Shown: positions 9,837 to 17,863 of the stretch, piece after piece
Position numbering within the stretch: position 1 is the stretch's first letter
How the letters are laid out: every line of letters starts with the position of its first letter
Origin: Oscillospiraceae bacterium
Lineage (GTDB): Bacteria > Bacillota > Clostridia > Oscillospirales > Acutalibacteraceae
Length of the DNA: 64,000 nt
NCBI GenBank assembly: GCA_003526845.1
Contig: DPVM01000005.1
Span: 62,001 to 126,000, forward strand
Reading direction: 5' to 3'
The notes under the pieces: generated by a model
Database searches by the model: none
What the model was told of the DNA's origin: nothing
Seen by the model: only the letters and a program-made list of their open reading frames with translations
Made by a program: the position numbers and the translations under genes

Positions 9837-11269
9837 TGGCTAACAATACCTATAATTCACCCTTCAATGCACGATATGCAAGCAAGGAAATGCAATATAT
9901 TTATTCTCCGGATTTTAAGTTTAAAACATGGAGAAAACTTTGGATTGCACTTGCCGAAGCGGAGCATGAGCTTGGACTTGATATTACACAGGAGCAAATC
10001 GACGAGCTTAAGGCTCATGCCGATGATATTAATTACGAAGTTGCGCAGGAATATGAGAAAAAGTTCCGCCACGATGTAATGAGCCATGTTCACGCCTACG
10101 GCGACCAGTGTCCAAAGGCAAAGGGCATTATCCATCTCGGTGCAACCTCTTGCTATGTCGGCGACAATACCGATGTCATTACAATGCGTGAGGCACTTTT
10201 GCTCATCAAGAAAAAACTTGTCAACGCTATTGCATCTGTCGCTGATTTTGCAGACAAATACAAGGATATGCCTTGCCTCGGCTTTACTCACTTTCAGCCG
10301 GCACAGCCGACAACCGTCGGCAAAAGGGCAACACTTTGGCTTATGGACCTCGTTATGGATTATAACGAACTTGAGCATGTGCTCGATACACTTATGCTCC
10401 TTGGCTCAAAGGGCACAACCGGTACTCAGGCATCGTTCCTTGAATTGTTTGACGGCGACCATGAAAAGTGCAAGGAGCTTGACCGCAAAATCGCAGAAAA
10501 AATGGGCTTTAAGTCTTGTTTCCCTGTAAGCGGTCAAACATATGCAAGAAAGCTTGATACAATCGTTTGCAATTGCCTTGCTCTTATTGCGCAAAGCTGT
10601 TGCAAATTCTCAAACGATTTAAGACTTCTTCAAAATCTTAAAGAAGTTGAAGAGCCGTTTGAAAAAAATCAAATCGGCTCGTCGGCTATGGCATATAAGC
10701 GCAACCCGATGCGCAGTGAGCGTATCGCTTCGCTTTCAAGATATGTTATGATTGATGCGCTCAATCCCGCTTGGACAGCGTCGGCACAGTGGTTTGAAAG
10801 AACACTTGACGACTCCGCAAACAAGCGTGTTTCAATTGCAGAGGCATTTTTGGCAATCGACGGAATACTTGATTTGTATATCAATGTCACCTCGGGACTT
10901 GTTGTTTATCCAAAGGTTATCGAGGCAAGACTTATGAGTGAGCTTCCGTTTATGGCTACCGAAAATATCATGATGGATGCCGTTAAAAAAGGCGGCGACC
11001 GTCAGGAACTTCACGAAAAAATCCGTCAGCATTCCATGGCTGCCGGCGCAGTTGTTAAGGTTGAGGGCGGCAAAAACGACCTTGTGGACCGTATCGCCGC
11101 AGACCCTGCGTTTATGACCACTAAAGAGGAAATCCTTGCTATTCTCAAGCCGTCAAACTTTGTCGGCAGAGCACCCGAGCAAACAGCCGATTTCCTTGCA
11201 GAGGTTGTTAAACCTATACTCGATGAAAACAAAGACCTCCTCGGCTTAAATGTCGAAATCAATGTTTAA
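9836..11269 (+). CDS. purB: adenylosuccinate lyase
   Basis: Removes fumarate from SAICAR (the next purine step after PurC) and from adenylosuccinate. It belongs to the fumarase/aspartase superfamily; the signature loop GSSAMAYKRNPMRSERI and the motifs HLGATSCYVGDN and GFTHFQPAQPTTVGKR are all present. At 477 residues it belongs to the longer, eukaryote-like PurB class. Translation starts at the TGATG overlap with purC. A strong terminator follows 30 bases after the stop. Confidence 0.97.
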   Translation: MANNTYNSPFNARYASKEMQYIYSPDFKFKTWRKLWIALAEAEHELGLDITQEQIDELKAHADDINYEVAQEYEKKFRHDVMSHVHAYGDQCPKAKGIIHLGATSCYVGDNTDVITMREALLLIKKKLVNAIASVADFADKYKDMPCLGFTHFQPAQPTTVGKRATLWLMDLVMDYNELEHVLDTLMLLGSKGTTGTQASFLELFDGDHEKCKELDRKIAEKMGFKSCFPVSGQTYARKLDTIVCNCLALIAQSCCKFSNDLRLLQNLKEVEEPFEKNQIGSSAMAYKRNPMRSERIASLSRYVMIDALNPAWTASAQWFERTLDDSANKRVSIAEAFLAIDGILDLYINVTSGLVVYPKVIEARLMSELPFMATENIMMDAVKKGGDRQELHEKIRQHSMAAGAVVKVEGGKNDLVDRIAADPAFMTTKEEILAILKPSNFVGRAPEQTADFLAEVVKPILDENKDLLGLNVEINV

Positions 11270-11299
11270 TTTGCGTATAAAATAAAATATACAAAAACC

Positions 11300-11337
11300 A
11301 AGCGCGCCTGTCGATTGTTTCGGCAGGCGCGCTTTAA
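11300..11337. terminator. intrinsic terminator after purB
   Basis: A 14-bp GC-rich stem (11300-11313 with 11321-11334, one G-T pair) has a 7-base loop; the flanking tracts are short. It closes the pur unit. The minus-strand ABC unit also points into it and may use it. Confidence 0.85.
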
Positions 11338-11609
11338 TCTTGTTGATTCTATTTGCTTTTCTTTGCGGTTTTTATTACGGCATATATAATAAATCCGACC
11401 GTCCAAAATCGGCTGACTGAAAAACGGCATTGTCACAATCATCGGCAAAATCTACATTAGCGACAAAAGCCACATTGCAAATCCTACAACAAAGTTCTCA
11501 ACGCATCGCGTCTTTTCAATTCCCACATAATATGCCGCGAGTATCAAAAATAGCGTGCACGAAACAAATGTGGCGTTTAATAACCTTTTTATCCAACATT
11601 GTTTTTCAT
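11338..11609 (-). pseudogene. decayed small membrane-protein gene
   Basis: An ATG at 11609 overlaps the ABC ATPase stop (ATGA), but its frame ends after six codons (MKNNVG). In the next frame a membrane protein can be read on: a hydrophobic segment with LFLILAAYYVG, then a second with VGFAMWLL that meets an in-frame TAG at about 11449, then PMIVTMPFFSQP and a basic tail (RNKNRKEKQ). One frameshift and one nonsense codon thus break what looks like a two-TM protein of about 80-90 residues. The frame finally runs through the purB terminator, so the original stop is also lost. Loss seems recent, because the coupling site and reading pattern are still clear. A sequencing error could mimic the frameshift but would not explain the TAG too. 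Confidence 0.55.
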
Positions 11610-12250
11610 AAAACCTCTTCTTTTTTGACTATTTTTCCTTTGTCAATTTCAATTATTTCGTCACATAATGTCGATAAATCATCGCGATTATGCGACGCTA
11701 TGATTATAAGCGTGCCTTGCTTTTTCATATCCAAAAGCAACGCTCTTACACTTGCCACAGTTTCGTCGTCAAGTGCGTTGGTCGGTTCGTCAAGCAGTAA
11801 AAGTTTTGGCTTTTCCATTATCGCCTGCGCGATGTTCAGCTTTTGCTTCATTCCCAAAGAATATGCTTTTACACGCTTTTTGTCATTCGGGTCAAGACCG
11901 ACAGCCTCAATCGCATTGCGTATATCGCTTTCGCTTGCAATGCCTTTGATTTTTGCGAGCATTTTCAAATTGTCAATGCCGCTGTATTCGGGCAACATTG
12001 TCATATTTTCAATGATTATCCCCACGCTTTCGGGAAATTCAATGTCACTGCCGATTATTTGACCGTCAGCCTCGGCGTATCCCTTTGTCGGCAAAATCAA
12101 ACCGCAAATTGCGCGCAACAACATGGTTTTTCCACTGCCGTTTTTGCCGTGCAGACCATATATTTTGTCATCCGTAAATTCAAAACTCACCCCATCGAGA
12201 ACGGTTTGCTTTTTTAATATTTTTGTGTATTCACAAAGCTTAATTTTCAT
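11606..12250 (-). CDS. ABC transporter ATP-binding protein
   Basis: ATPase subunit of an ABC-2 type exporter. The 214 residues contain Walker A GKNGSGKT (about 35-42), the Q-loop region, signature SLGMKQKL, Walker B KLLLLDEPTNALD and the H-loop ASHN. It overlaps the preceding membrane gene by 4 bases (ATGA), and is the last intact gene of a six-gene unit. Its partners are presumably the three membrane proteins upstream; the substrate is not known, but the small secreted protein encoded first in the unit is the obvious candidate. Confidence 0.9.
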   Translation of the reverse strand: MKIKLCEYTKILKKQTVLDGVSFEFTDDKIYGLHGKNGSGKTMLLRAICGLILPTKGYAEADGQIIGSDIEFPESVGIIIENMTMLPEYSGIDNLKMLAKIKGIASESDIRNAIEAVGLDPNDKKRVKAYSLGMKQKLNIAQAIMEKPKLLLLDEPTNALDDETVASVRALLLDMKKQGTLIIIASHNRDDLSTLCDEIIEIDKGKIVKKEEVL

Positions 12251-12960
12251 ATTTTGCTCCTTGTAATTATATCACATTTCTTTATTTGGCTAAATGCAAA
12301 TAAAATAATCAATACGGTAATTGCCGCGACTGTCAGCAGGGGATATATAAAATTGTCGAATAATATGTCAAGGCGTGAAATGCTTGTGTAGTTTAAAATA
12401 TCCGCTCTGTTGAGCCGTAAATATATATTATCTGCACCGCGGTATTGCGATAATTCAAAAAGTTTGTCGCCCGCCGCAAGCAGTGCAAAATATACAATGT
12501 TTGAAACGGCAAAAAACATTTTGCTTGAAAAAATTATTTCGGCAATCATTTGACTGAGCATAAATAAATTTATTATCAAAAACGAAAAAACGCAAAATAA
12601 TAAATACTTGTCCGTGTCAATCGCGTTTTTGTTCAGTCTTTCTGTGATGTATATGGCGGTGCACCAAACAGCCGTTGCCGCCGTATCCCAAAGGGTGAGC
12701 CGCAATATTTCAATCAAAAGTGCCTTTTTTCTGCTTTTGAGCCGTGTTAATTTATAAATATTGTTTACGCCGAAAAGATTGTTTTCGCGCTCTCTTGCCG
12801 CAAGCGACAGTGATATGACAAACACAGCCAAAGCGAAATATTGAGCGACGCCGCAATCAAATTTACAGCCGACAAAAAACTCCCCGTCGCCGAGTGCCGA
12901 CAAAATTCCGCTGATTATGCACATAAAAAATACAATTGATATTATAATTTTATTTTTCAT
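12247..12960 (-). CDS. integral membrane protein, likely ABC-2 permease subunit
   Basis: I do not recognise a named family. The 237 residues form about six hydrophobic segments (around 5-22, 38-54, 88-106, 120-140, 145-165 and 208-228). A cytoplasmic-looking stretch with RLKSRKK precedes the third. The gene overlaps its neighbours on both sides (11 bases upstream, 4 downstream), so it is made with the ATPase and the two other membrane proteins. Bacteriocin-export and immunity transporters often have such divergent permeases; that is an inference from context. Confidence 0.75.
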   Translation of the reverse strand: MKNKIIISIVFFMCIISGILSALGDGEFFVGCKFDCGVAQYFALAVFVISLSLAARERENNLFGVNNIYKLTRLKSRKKALLIEILRLTLWDTAATAVWCTAIYITERLNKNAIDTDKYLLFCVFSFLIINLFMLSQMIAEIIFSSKMFFAVSNIVYFALLAAGDKLFELSQYRGADNIYLRLNRADILNYTSISRLDILFDNFIYPLLTVAAITVLIILFAFSQIKKCDIITRSKI

Positions 12961-13666
12961 TTAAAATGATGTCCTTTTTACCGAAAATCAGCCTGTTTAT
13001 AATATACACAGCCGCAGATACGAGGCATACCGATATAATTGTCGATATGTATTGCGCCGCGTCAAATTCTCCTTGCGAAAACCAAAGCGATGCATACGCC
13101 GTTGTCAGTGACGGCATTATATTTATGTCAAAGGCGGTAAGCGAGTATAACGCAACAAAAATCAATATTTCCAAATACATATAGTATGTTTTAAAATTGC
13201 ATATCAGCTTTAAAAATATTGCAAAAATCCCCACAAATCCAAAAAATGCCGACAGCGCAACGATAAATGTTGCCGAAAACAAAAGCAAATTTACTCTTTT
13301 CAAAATGTCTGCCTTTGCAAAAATCAAACTCAACACAATGTTTACACAGGTGTATTCAACAGAGAATACAATCGCCTCTGCCACAGCCGTGCTCATTTCT
13401 TTTTTTATGTATTTGTCCTTGCCGTTTCGCAAAATTACTGCCTCGTTGTTTCTTTTTAATATCGAATGCAGAGAGAAAATAAATATCGCCGCCGCGATTA
13501 TTCCGATTATTTCGTACGGATTGCAAATATAATCTAATATGAATTGATTGTATTTTGCGCCGGTGTCTGCCTTGCCGTATGATTCGATGTTTTGTATATT
13601 CTCGATAAGCCATATTCCGCAAAGCAAAACTGTTCTTATAATATTTTCCTTTAACTTATATTTCAT
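12950..13666 (-). CDS. integral membrane protein of the ABC unit
   Basis: The 238 residues contain about six hydrophobic segments, starting with an N-terminal one followed by a probable outside loop (NIESYGKADTGAKYNQ). A basic cytoplasmic loop RNGKDKYIKKE follows the second segment. No conserved catalytic motif is visible. The gene overlaps the genes before and after by 11 bases each. The three membrane proteins of this unit differ in sequence from one another but share size and layout, which suggests a heteromeric permease. Confidence 0.72.
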   Translation of the reverse strand: MKYKLKENIIRTVLLCGIWLIENIQNIESYGKADTGAKYNQFILDYICNPYEIIGIIAAAIFIFSLHSILKRNNEAVILRNGKDKYIKKEMSTAVAEAIVFSVEYTCVNIVLSLIFAKADILKRVNLLLFSATFIVALSAFFGFVGIFAIFLKLICNFKTYYMYLEILIFVALYSLTAFDINIMPSLTTAYASLWFSQGEFDAAQYISTIISVCLVSAAVYIINRLIFGKKDIILNEK

Positions 13667-14438
13667 TTTTTATCACCGTTTTTATATACGCCGCCGCGGT
13701 AAAAGCAAAAACCGTCACACCGAAAAGCGAAAATGCGCCGATTGCCGATGAAAGCTCAACTCCCTCGCAAAACGGTTGCAATGCGTGATTGATTGTCAGT
13801 CCTCTTGACGAATAAAACATCATCCATATCGCAAAGCTCAAAACATATGCAACACGGTTGTCACCGAAAATCATCGCAATACTTTGACACATAATGCAAA
13901 GCATTCCGTAAATTACCAGCGCCGACAAAATGTAGCATAAATATGTCAAATACGGATGTGCAAGGCTGATATTTAACAGACCGCTCCTTTCACTCGCTTG
14001 CCAATTTTCCATATCAAAAAATGAAGTGTTGCCGTGCAGAAATATGCAATTGATTGCAAAATTTATCAAAAACGGTATTGCAAACATAGTGAATACGGAG
14101 AAAAAAGCACAACCCGTTTTGCCTAAAAAATATTTTCTGCGCTCTGTTTTTACAAAATAAACATTCGTCATTTTGCAACTTTTTTCAACAGCATATTTGT
14201 CTGCATAAAAAAGCATTAAATATACCGGCATTACCCAAAAAAATGCAATTCTTGTGATTACGGTTGTCTGTGCCGAAAATAACGATACCATTGCAGGGTG
14301 ACTGTTGCCAAACATTCCGCTCTCGCCGGAGTTTAATATCGCATAAACGCTGTCGCCTATGCTGATTGCGCATATCAAAATATATGTAAGCAAAGATTTC
14401 GGCGATTTCAAAATCTTAAAAAATTCTTGTTTAATCAT
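13656..14438 (-). CDS. ABC-2-like membrane protein
   Basis: The 260 residues begin with the amphipathic MIKQEFFKILKSPKSLLTY, the usual start of ABC-2 permeases, then a first TM helix, a long extracytoplasmic loop, and about five further hydrophobic segments. A cytoplasmic loop with KTERRKYFLGK lies between the second and third. A GGGGAG lies 11 bases before the ATG. It is the first of three overlapping membrane genes leading to the ATPase. Confidence 0.75.
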   Translation of the reverse strand: MIKQEFFKILKSPKSLLTYILICAISIGDSVYAILNSGESGMFGNSHPAMVSLFSAQTTVITRIAFFWVMPVYLMLFYADKYAVEKSCKMTNVYFVKTERRKYFLGKTGCAFFSVFTMFAIPFLINFAINCIFLHGNTSFFDMENWQASERSGLLNISLAHPYLTYLCYILSALVIYGMLCIMCQSIAMIFGDNRVAYVLSFAIWMMFYSSRGLTINHALQPFCEGVELSSAIGAFSLFGVTVFAFTAAAYIKTVIKNEI

Positions 14439-14469
14439 TTTTGTTTATCTCCCCTATGTGCTCCCTCTT

Positions 14470-15060
14470 TTATTGATTCACTTCGTGCTTATTTCCGCTT
14501 TTGTCAACGGCAATCATTTTTGTGTTTTCACTTCGTTTGTTTGCCTCAACGAGGAGGTTGAATTCAACCGCTTTGCCGTCAACAAGAATACTTCCCTTAA
14601 CCGCGTCGAATTTTTCACCGTTTATAAGCACATATTCGCAATCATACGGCAAAAGCTCTGCCGAATAATTTTCGGTGTCTGTGCGGTCAAATGTCATATA
14701 AAGCAAATCGTTGTATGTTGTGTCGGAAAGCTTTTCTGTCGGATAAAAAAATTCGCCGCTTACCTTGTTGTCGGGTGATGTCATTGTCAGATAAACAAAT
14801 CCGTTATCCTTTACCTCCATTTTTATAACGGCATTTAAACTGCCGAACGGCTTGCTTTCCCATGTCGATTTTGCCGCTTCGGTTGTTTGCGACGCATTTT
14901 GTGCTTGGTTTGCCGTTTGTGATTGCGTTGTTTTGGCGGTTGTGTCGGCTTGCGACGCGTCGCTTTTTTTGTTTACTGCCTGTGTGATAAACACAATTGC
15001 AAAAACCGCGATTATACAGCAAATGACAGCCAAAACTATTTTATTTCGTTTGCTTTGCAT
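14470..15060 (-). CDS. membrane-anchored extracytoplasmic protein, unknown
   Basis: No named family recognised. An N-terminal helix (about residues 8-27) follows MQSKRNK and has no lipobox, so it is probably a stop-transfer anchor with the rest outside. Residues 30-66 are a low-complexity linker rich in Thr, Gln, Ser and Ala, and about 67-196 form a compact domain with many beta-type stretches. It sits 31 bases after the small secreted protein and 31 bases before the permease genes, so all are likely on one transcript. The layout suggests a surface partner of the exporter or of the secreted protein. Confidence 0.75.
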   Translation of the reverse strand: MQSKRNKIVLAVICCIIAVFAIVFITQAVNKKSDASQADTTAKTTQSQTANQAQNASQTTEAAKSTWESKPFGSLNAVIKMEVKDNGFVYLTMTSPDNKVSGEFFYPTEKLSDTTYNDLLYMTFDRTDTENYSAELLPYDCEYVLINGEKFDAVKGSILVDGKAVEFNLLVEANKRSENTKMIAVDKSGNKHEVNQ

Positions 15061-15091
15061 TTTCTTTGTCCTTTCATTCTTTATTTATTGT

Positions 15092-15517
15092 TTATTTCTG
15101 ATACGCGTAAAGAATGTGTGTTTCACCGCCGACGGTTATTGTTGCCTTTAATCTGTATGTGCAAAGGATGTTTATGTTCCTTTTTTTGGAAAAATACAGA
15201 CTTGTGCCGGTTTTTGAACTGCTCCATGTTTCAACGGTTTTATATCCCGACGATTTTTTCTTTTGCATTTCCATGGTGACTTTAGCCAACTGTGATTTCG
15301 GACTTTTTACTCTAACGGTGCAGGTTGCCGTTATTCCGCTGACGGAAATTGAGCAAGTAGATGTTGCGGAGTTAGAATAGACAGCAATAGAATCTTGAGT
15401 GCCAAAGTCACTTTCTGTGTTTGCGTATGTCGGAATTGCGGAAAAAAGCGTTGAGCATATCATGATAATTGCGACAAAAAAACAAGCAATGCGAGTCGGT
15501 TTGATTTCTTTATGCAT
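15092..15517 (-). CDS. small secreted protein with two-part Ser/Thr/Lys-rich beta domain
   Basis: The 141 residues start with a clear signal peptide (basic MHKEIKPTR, hydrophobic core, cleavage probably after PTYA). The mature part of about 105 residues has three cysteines (in TSTCSIS, TATCTVR and ILCTYR) and alternating polar/hydrophobic strands around KVTMEMQKKKSSGYKTVETW. This style is common in small secreted Clostridia proteins of unknown role. I chose the ATG at 15517 because GGGAGGTG lies 5 bases before it; an in-frame ATG at 15535 precedes that site. First gene of the ABC unit, just after a terminator, and preceded by an 11-base motif also found before the sigma factor gene. Confidence 0.75.
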   Translation of the reverse strand: MHKEIKPTRIACFFVAIIMICSTLFSAIPTYANTESDFGTQDSIAVYSNSATSTCSISVSGITATCTVRVKSPKSQLAKVTMEMQKKKSSGYKTVETWSSSKTGTSLYFSKKRNINILCTYRLKATITVGGETHILYAYQK

Positions 15518-15558
15518 TATTTCACCTCCCTTCATATATTAAATCGAGAGATGAAACA

Positions 15559-15569
15559 GTTTTGTGACC
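15559..15569 (-). promoter_or_regulatory. candidate ECF-type promoter element or operator (copy A)
   Basis: GGTCACAAAAC on the minus strand lies 41 bases before the ATG of the small secreted protein, just past the terminator of the sigma/anti-sigma unit. The identical 11 bases occur before the ECF sigma gene (16812-16822). In A the position would suit a -35 element; a -10 partner could lie near 15540-15546. Shared site for one regulator is inferred. Confidence 0.45.
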
Positions 15570-15572
15570 TAA

Positions 15573-15604
15573 AAAAAGAGAGAAATTTTCATTTCTCTCT
15601 TTTT
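15573..15604 (-). terminator. terminator of the sigma/anti-sigma unit
   Basis: A 14-bp stem (15573-15586 with 15591-15604) of GAGAGAAA type has a 4-base loop and reads into U residues on the minus strand, 17 bases after the anti-sigma gene. It isolates the sigma unit from the ABC unit, so the latter needs its own promoter. Confidence 0.8.
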
Positions 15605-15620
15605 ACCAAATTTTATATAG

Positions 15621-16253
15621 TTATTTTGTGCATTTTGCCACTTTGATTATATCGCTTTTAGTAAGCAAGCCGTATATATCATACACATATGTTCCGTCAT
15701 TCCAAATAACACCGTAGAAATTCTCATCGGATTTATATACGATATATTTAACACCGTTATATTCAAATTCTTCGTAATCATTGTTTTCCGAATTGAAATA
15801 CATTGTTGATGTTAATATGCTTTTATCAATTGAAAACCATTCATTGCTGTTTTTTCGATATGTAAAAGAGGCGTAATTTTCGCTTGTGTTTTCTTCGGCT
15901 TTCTTGTAGCCGTTAGGTATATATTTCAAAATAGGTGCCTTGTCGATTCCTTTTGATTTGCCCGGCACAGTGTAAACATATCCGTTTTGTTCTTTATTTA
16001 CAAGATACTTTTTGAAATGCGGCGTTGCTATTGCAGTTGTTGCCGCCAATGCAAGCAAAACTGCGGCTATGATAATGTATTTCAGCGTTTTGCGCGTCAG
16101 CTTGATTCGCTTTTTGCCGTCGGCAATTTGTGCTATTTCTTTAATTCGCTTTTCGTGGGAATGGCTGAATTTGATGTTTTCGTCCGTTTTTTCGTCAAAC
16201 GAATTGACCCATTGCTCGTTAGCCAATTCACACGCTTTTTCAAAATCAGTCAT
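15621..16253 (-). CDS. putative anti-sigma protein, one TM, DUF4367-like
   Basis: The 210 residues have a cytoplasmic N-terminal region of about 65 residues (MTDFEKACELANEQW and a Lys/Arg-rich stretch), one TM helix (about 65-83), and an outside domain resembling the DUF4367 type with many Tyr and Asn. Such proteins usually follow an ECF sigma gene and hold it at the membrane. I chose the ATG at 16253, which overlaps the sigma stop by 8 bases; the longer frame from 16325 would run deep into the sigma gene. Role is inferred from layout. Confidence 0.78.
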   Translation of the reverse strand: MTDFEKACELANEQWVNSFDEKTDENIKFSHSHEKRIKEIAQIADGKKRIKLTRKTLKYIIIAAVLLALAATTAIATPHFKKYLVNKEQNGYVYTVPGKSKGIDKAPILKYIPNGYKKAEENTSENYASFTYRKNSNEWFSIDKSILTSTMYFNSENNDYEEFEYNGVKYIVYKSDENFYGVIWNDGTYVYDIYGLLTKSDIIKVAKCTK

Positions 16254-16788
16254 TTTCACCCTCGCTTTCCAAAGTCTTTTTGATTTGCAGTTTCGATTTT
16301 CGTATTCTTTGGCGCACCGCGTCATTGCTTATGCCCAAAATTGCCGCAATTTCACTGCTTTTGTAGCCGTAAACATATTTTAAATAAATTATGTTTTTGT
16401 TTTCATCGCTCAGCCTGTTTATAGCCGCGGCGATAAGTGTTGTATCGTAAATGTCAAATTCGCCCTCATCGACAGCCTCTGTCGAATATGCGCTTTCATC
16501 GTCAATACAAATTTCAAAAATTTTGTGTTCCTTATTATACCTGCTTATTGCAAAGCCGCGCGCAACGGTGGCTAAATAGTTTTTTGTTCTGCCCTCGTTT
16601 GAAAAATCAAGCGCGTCCATTCGCTTGGCTATGTATAAAAAGGTGTCCTGCACGGTGTCCTCAGCCGCTTCGTGACTGCTCAATTTTTCATATGCGATTG
16701 TGTAAATAAGCCTGCAATACTTGTTGTATAAATGCAAAAACTTTGTTTTGTTTTCGTCGGAATCAATCAGTGCTAAAAATGCTATCAT
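16246..16788 (-). CDS. ECF-type RNA polymerase sigma factor
   Basis: Sigma-70 family, extracytoplasmic-function group. The 180 residues have region 2 (about 18-90, with YRNKYC-like FLHLYNKYCRLIYTIAYEKL and EDTVQDTFLYIAKR) and region 4 (about 120-175, with LSDENKNIIYLKYVYGYKSSEIAAILGIS and VRQRIRKSKLQIKK, a helix-turn-helix for the -35 element). The next gene overlaps and encodes its presumed anti-sigma. AAGGA lies 8 bases before the ATG. The regulon is unknown, but the shared 11-base motif upstream of this gene and of the secreted-protein unit makes that unit a candidate target. Confidence 0.9.
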   Translation of the reverse strand: MIAFLALIDSDENKTKFLHLYNKYCRLIYTIAYEKLSSHEAAEDTVQDTFLYIAKRMDALDFSNEGRTKNYLATVARGFAISRYNKEHKIFEICIDDESAYSTEAVDEGEFDIYDTTLIAAAINRLSDENKNIIYLKYVYGYKSSEIAAILGISNDAVRQRIRKSKLQIKKTLESEGEND

Positions 16789-16811
16789 ATATAATATCCT
16801 TATTTTTTATC

Positions 16812-16822
16812 GTTTTGTGACC
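16812..16822 (-). promoter_or_regulatory. shared 11-base motif (copy B) before the sigma gene
   Basis: The same GGTCACAAAAC as at 15559-15569, here 23 bases before the sigma ATG. If it is a -35 element, transcription would start almost at the ATG, which leaves little room for the AAGGA site; it could instead be an operator, or the mRNA may be nearly leaderless. Confidence 0.4.
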
Positions 16823-16829
16823 CTAAATC

Positions 16830-16856
16830 GTAAAAAAGTTTAAAATTTTTTACGGT
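16830..16856 (-). terminator. terminator of the nuclease gene
   Basis: An inverted repeat of the type CGTAAAAAA ... TTTTTTACG overlaps the stop codon of the nuclease gene. It has few GC pairs, so strength is uncertain, but the U-run and position fit. Confidence 0.5.
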
Positions 16857-17806
16857 TTGCATTTTTTGCAGGGACTGTATCCGTTATTTATCAAATTTTC
16901 TCTGTTGCCGGTGTATTTTTTCTTGTTTTTCTCCTTCATGCTTTGGACAGAGGAACAGGTCGTCTTGTGAAATTTTTTTGTGTTTGTGTTTACGATATAT
17001 GTGCCGACGGTGCTTTGGTTGTCGAATGTGTCGCTTGACGATTGCGCCGAACTTTCGCCGGTTTTGTAATCAATTGATATGCCCGGCTGATTGTTGTAGC
17101 AAAACACATTGTAGCAAATGCCCTTGCCGCCGTCCTCAACACTGTATCCCTCCATCAGCACTCCGCGTGCAACAAGCTCATCGCCGACAAAAATCGGCGT
17201 AACGCGGTATAGAACATGGTTGTCGGTTTCCTTGACATACTCGCCGACCTCGTTTTCAAACGGAAGCATACCATCAATGTTTAAATATCTTGTGCCGGTT
17301 ATTAAATTCTTTGCATTTGCGTTTTCACCGCTGAGTTGATAGCCTATCAGGTGACAGCGGTTGTATAAATATTTTCCGTCAACATTGCTGTATTTCACCG
17401 TGTGCCAGCCGGTTGGCTTTATGCTTCCGATTGCGCCGCGCTCCTCCGTCGGCATAAGGTCGGTGCCGACGCTTGCGATGCACATTGTGCACCTGCCGTA
17501 TTTGTCAAGCTCACCATAGCTTTCGTATGATTTTGTCGTCAACTCACTTTTGGTGAAATACGGCACATTGCCGTTGATTTCAACATAAGGCTTGTCGTCA
17601 AATTTAGGCACGGTGCTGTAATCAAACGATTTTGTCGAATCGTTTGAAAGCGTTACTCCGCCGTCCGATTGCCTTTGCGCCTGCACAGTCGATTGTGTTA
17701 TGTCCGCATTTGCTGTGCCGCTTTCGCCGCTCGGTGCGGTACAGCCGGCAAATAATATCATTATCGCCGCCAAAACGGCAAACAGACTTGTTGCATATTT
17801 TTTCAT
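16850..17806 (-). CDS. secreted DNA/RNA non-specific endonuclease lipoprotein
   Basis: The 318 residues start with a lipoprotein signal (ILFAGC lipobox). A Ser/Thr/Gln-rich linker follows, then a nuclease domain of the beta-beta-alpha-metal, DNA-entry-nuclease type: conserved NRCHLIGYQLSG around residue 155 corresponds to the catalytic RGH motif (here RCH), and NLITGTRYLN is the downstream conserved Asn segment. The last 50 residues (TYIVNTNTKKFHKTTCSS ... YSPCKKCKP) form a small Cys-containing module like the metal-binding part of Ada, seen at the end of several secreted nucleases. GGGAG 9 bases before the ATG at 17806 sets the start. Likely role: degrading external DNA for nutrients or uptake. 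Confidence 0.85.
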   Translation of the reverse strand: MKKYATSLFAVLAAIMILFAGCTAPSGESGTANADITQSTVQAQRQSDGGVTLSNDSTKSFDYSTVPKFDDKPYVEINGNVPYFTKSELTTKSYESYGELDKYGRCTMCIASVGTDLMPTEERGAIGSIKPTGWHTVKYSNVDGKYLYNRCHLIGYQLSGENANAKNLITGTRYLNIDGMLPFENEVGEYVKETDNHVLYRVTPIFVGDELVARGVLMEGYSVEDGGKGICYNVFCYNNQPGISIDYKTGESSAQSSSDTFDNQSTVGTYIVNTNTKKFHKTTCSSVQSMKEKNKKKYTGNRENLINNGYSPCKKCKP

Positions 17807-17863
17807 AATTTGATTCTCCCTTTTCATAAAACGACTCTGATTTATGATACCACAAACAATCTG

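Noticed and set aside
11430..12062. 210-residue open frame on the plus strand over the ABC ATPase
   Set aside because: It is the antisense shadow of a gene with intact Walker A, Walker B and signature motifs, and it is Ser/Phe-rich as antisense frames often are.
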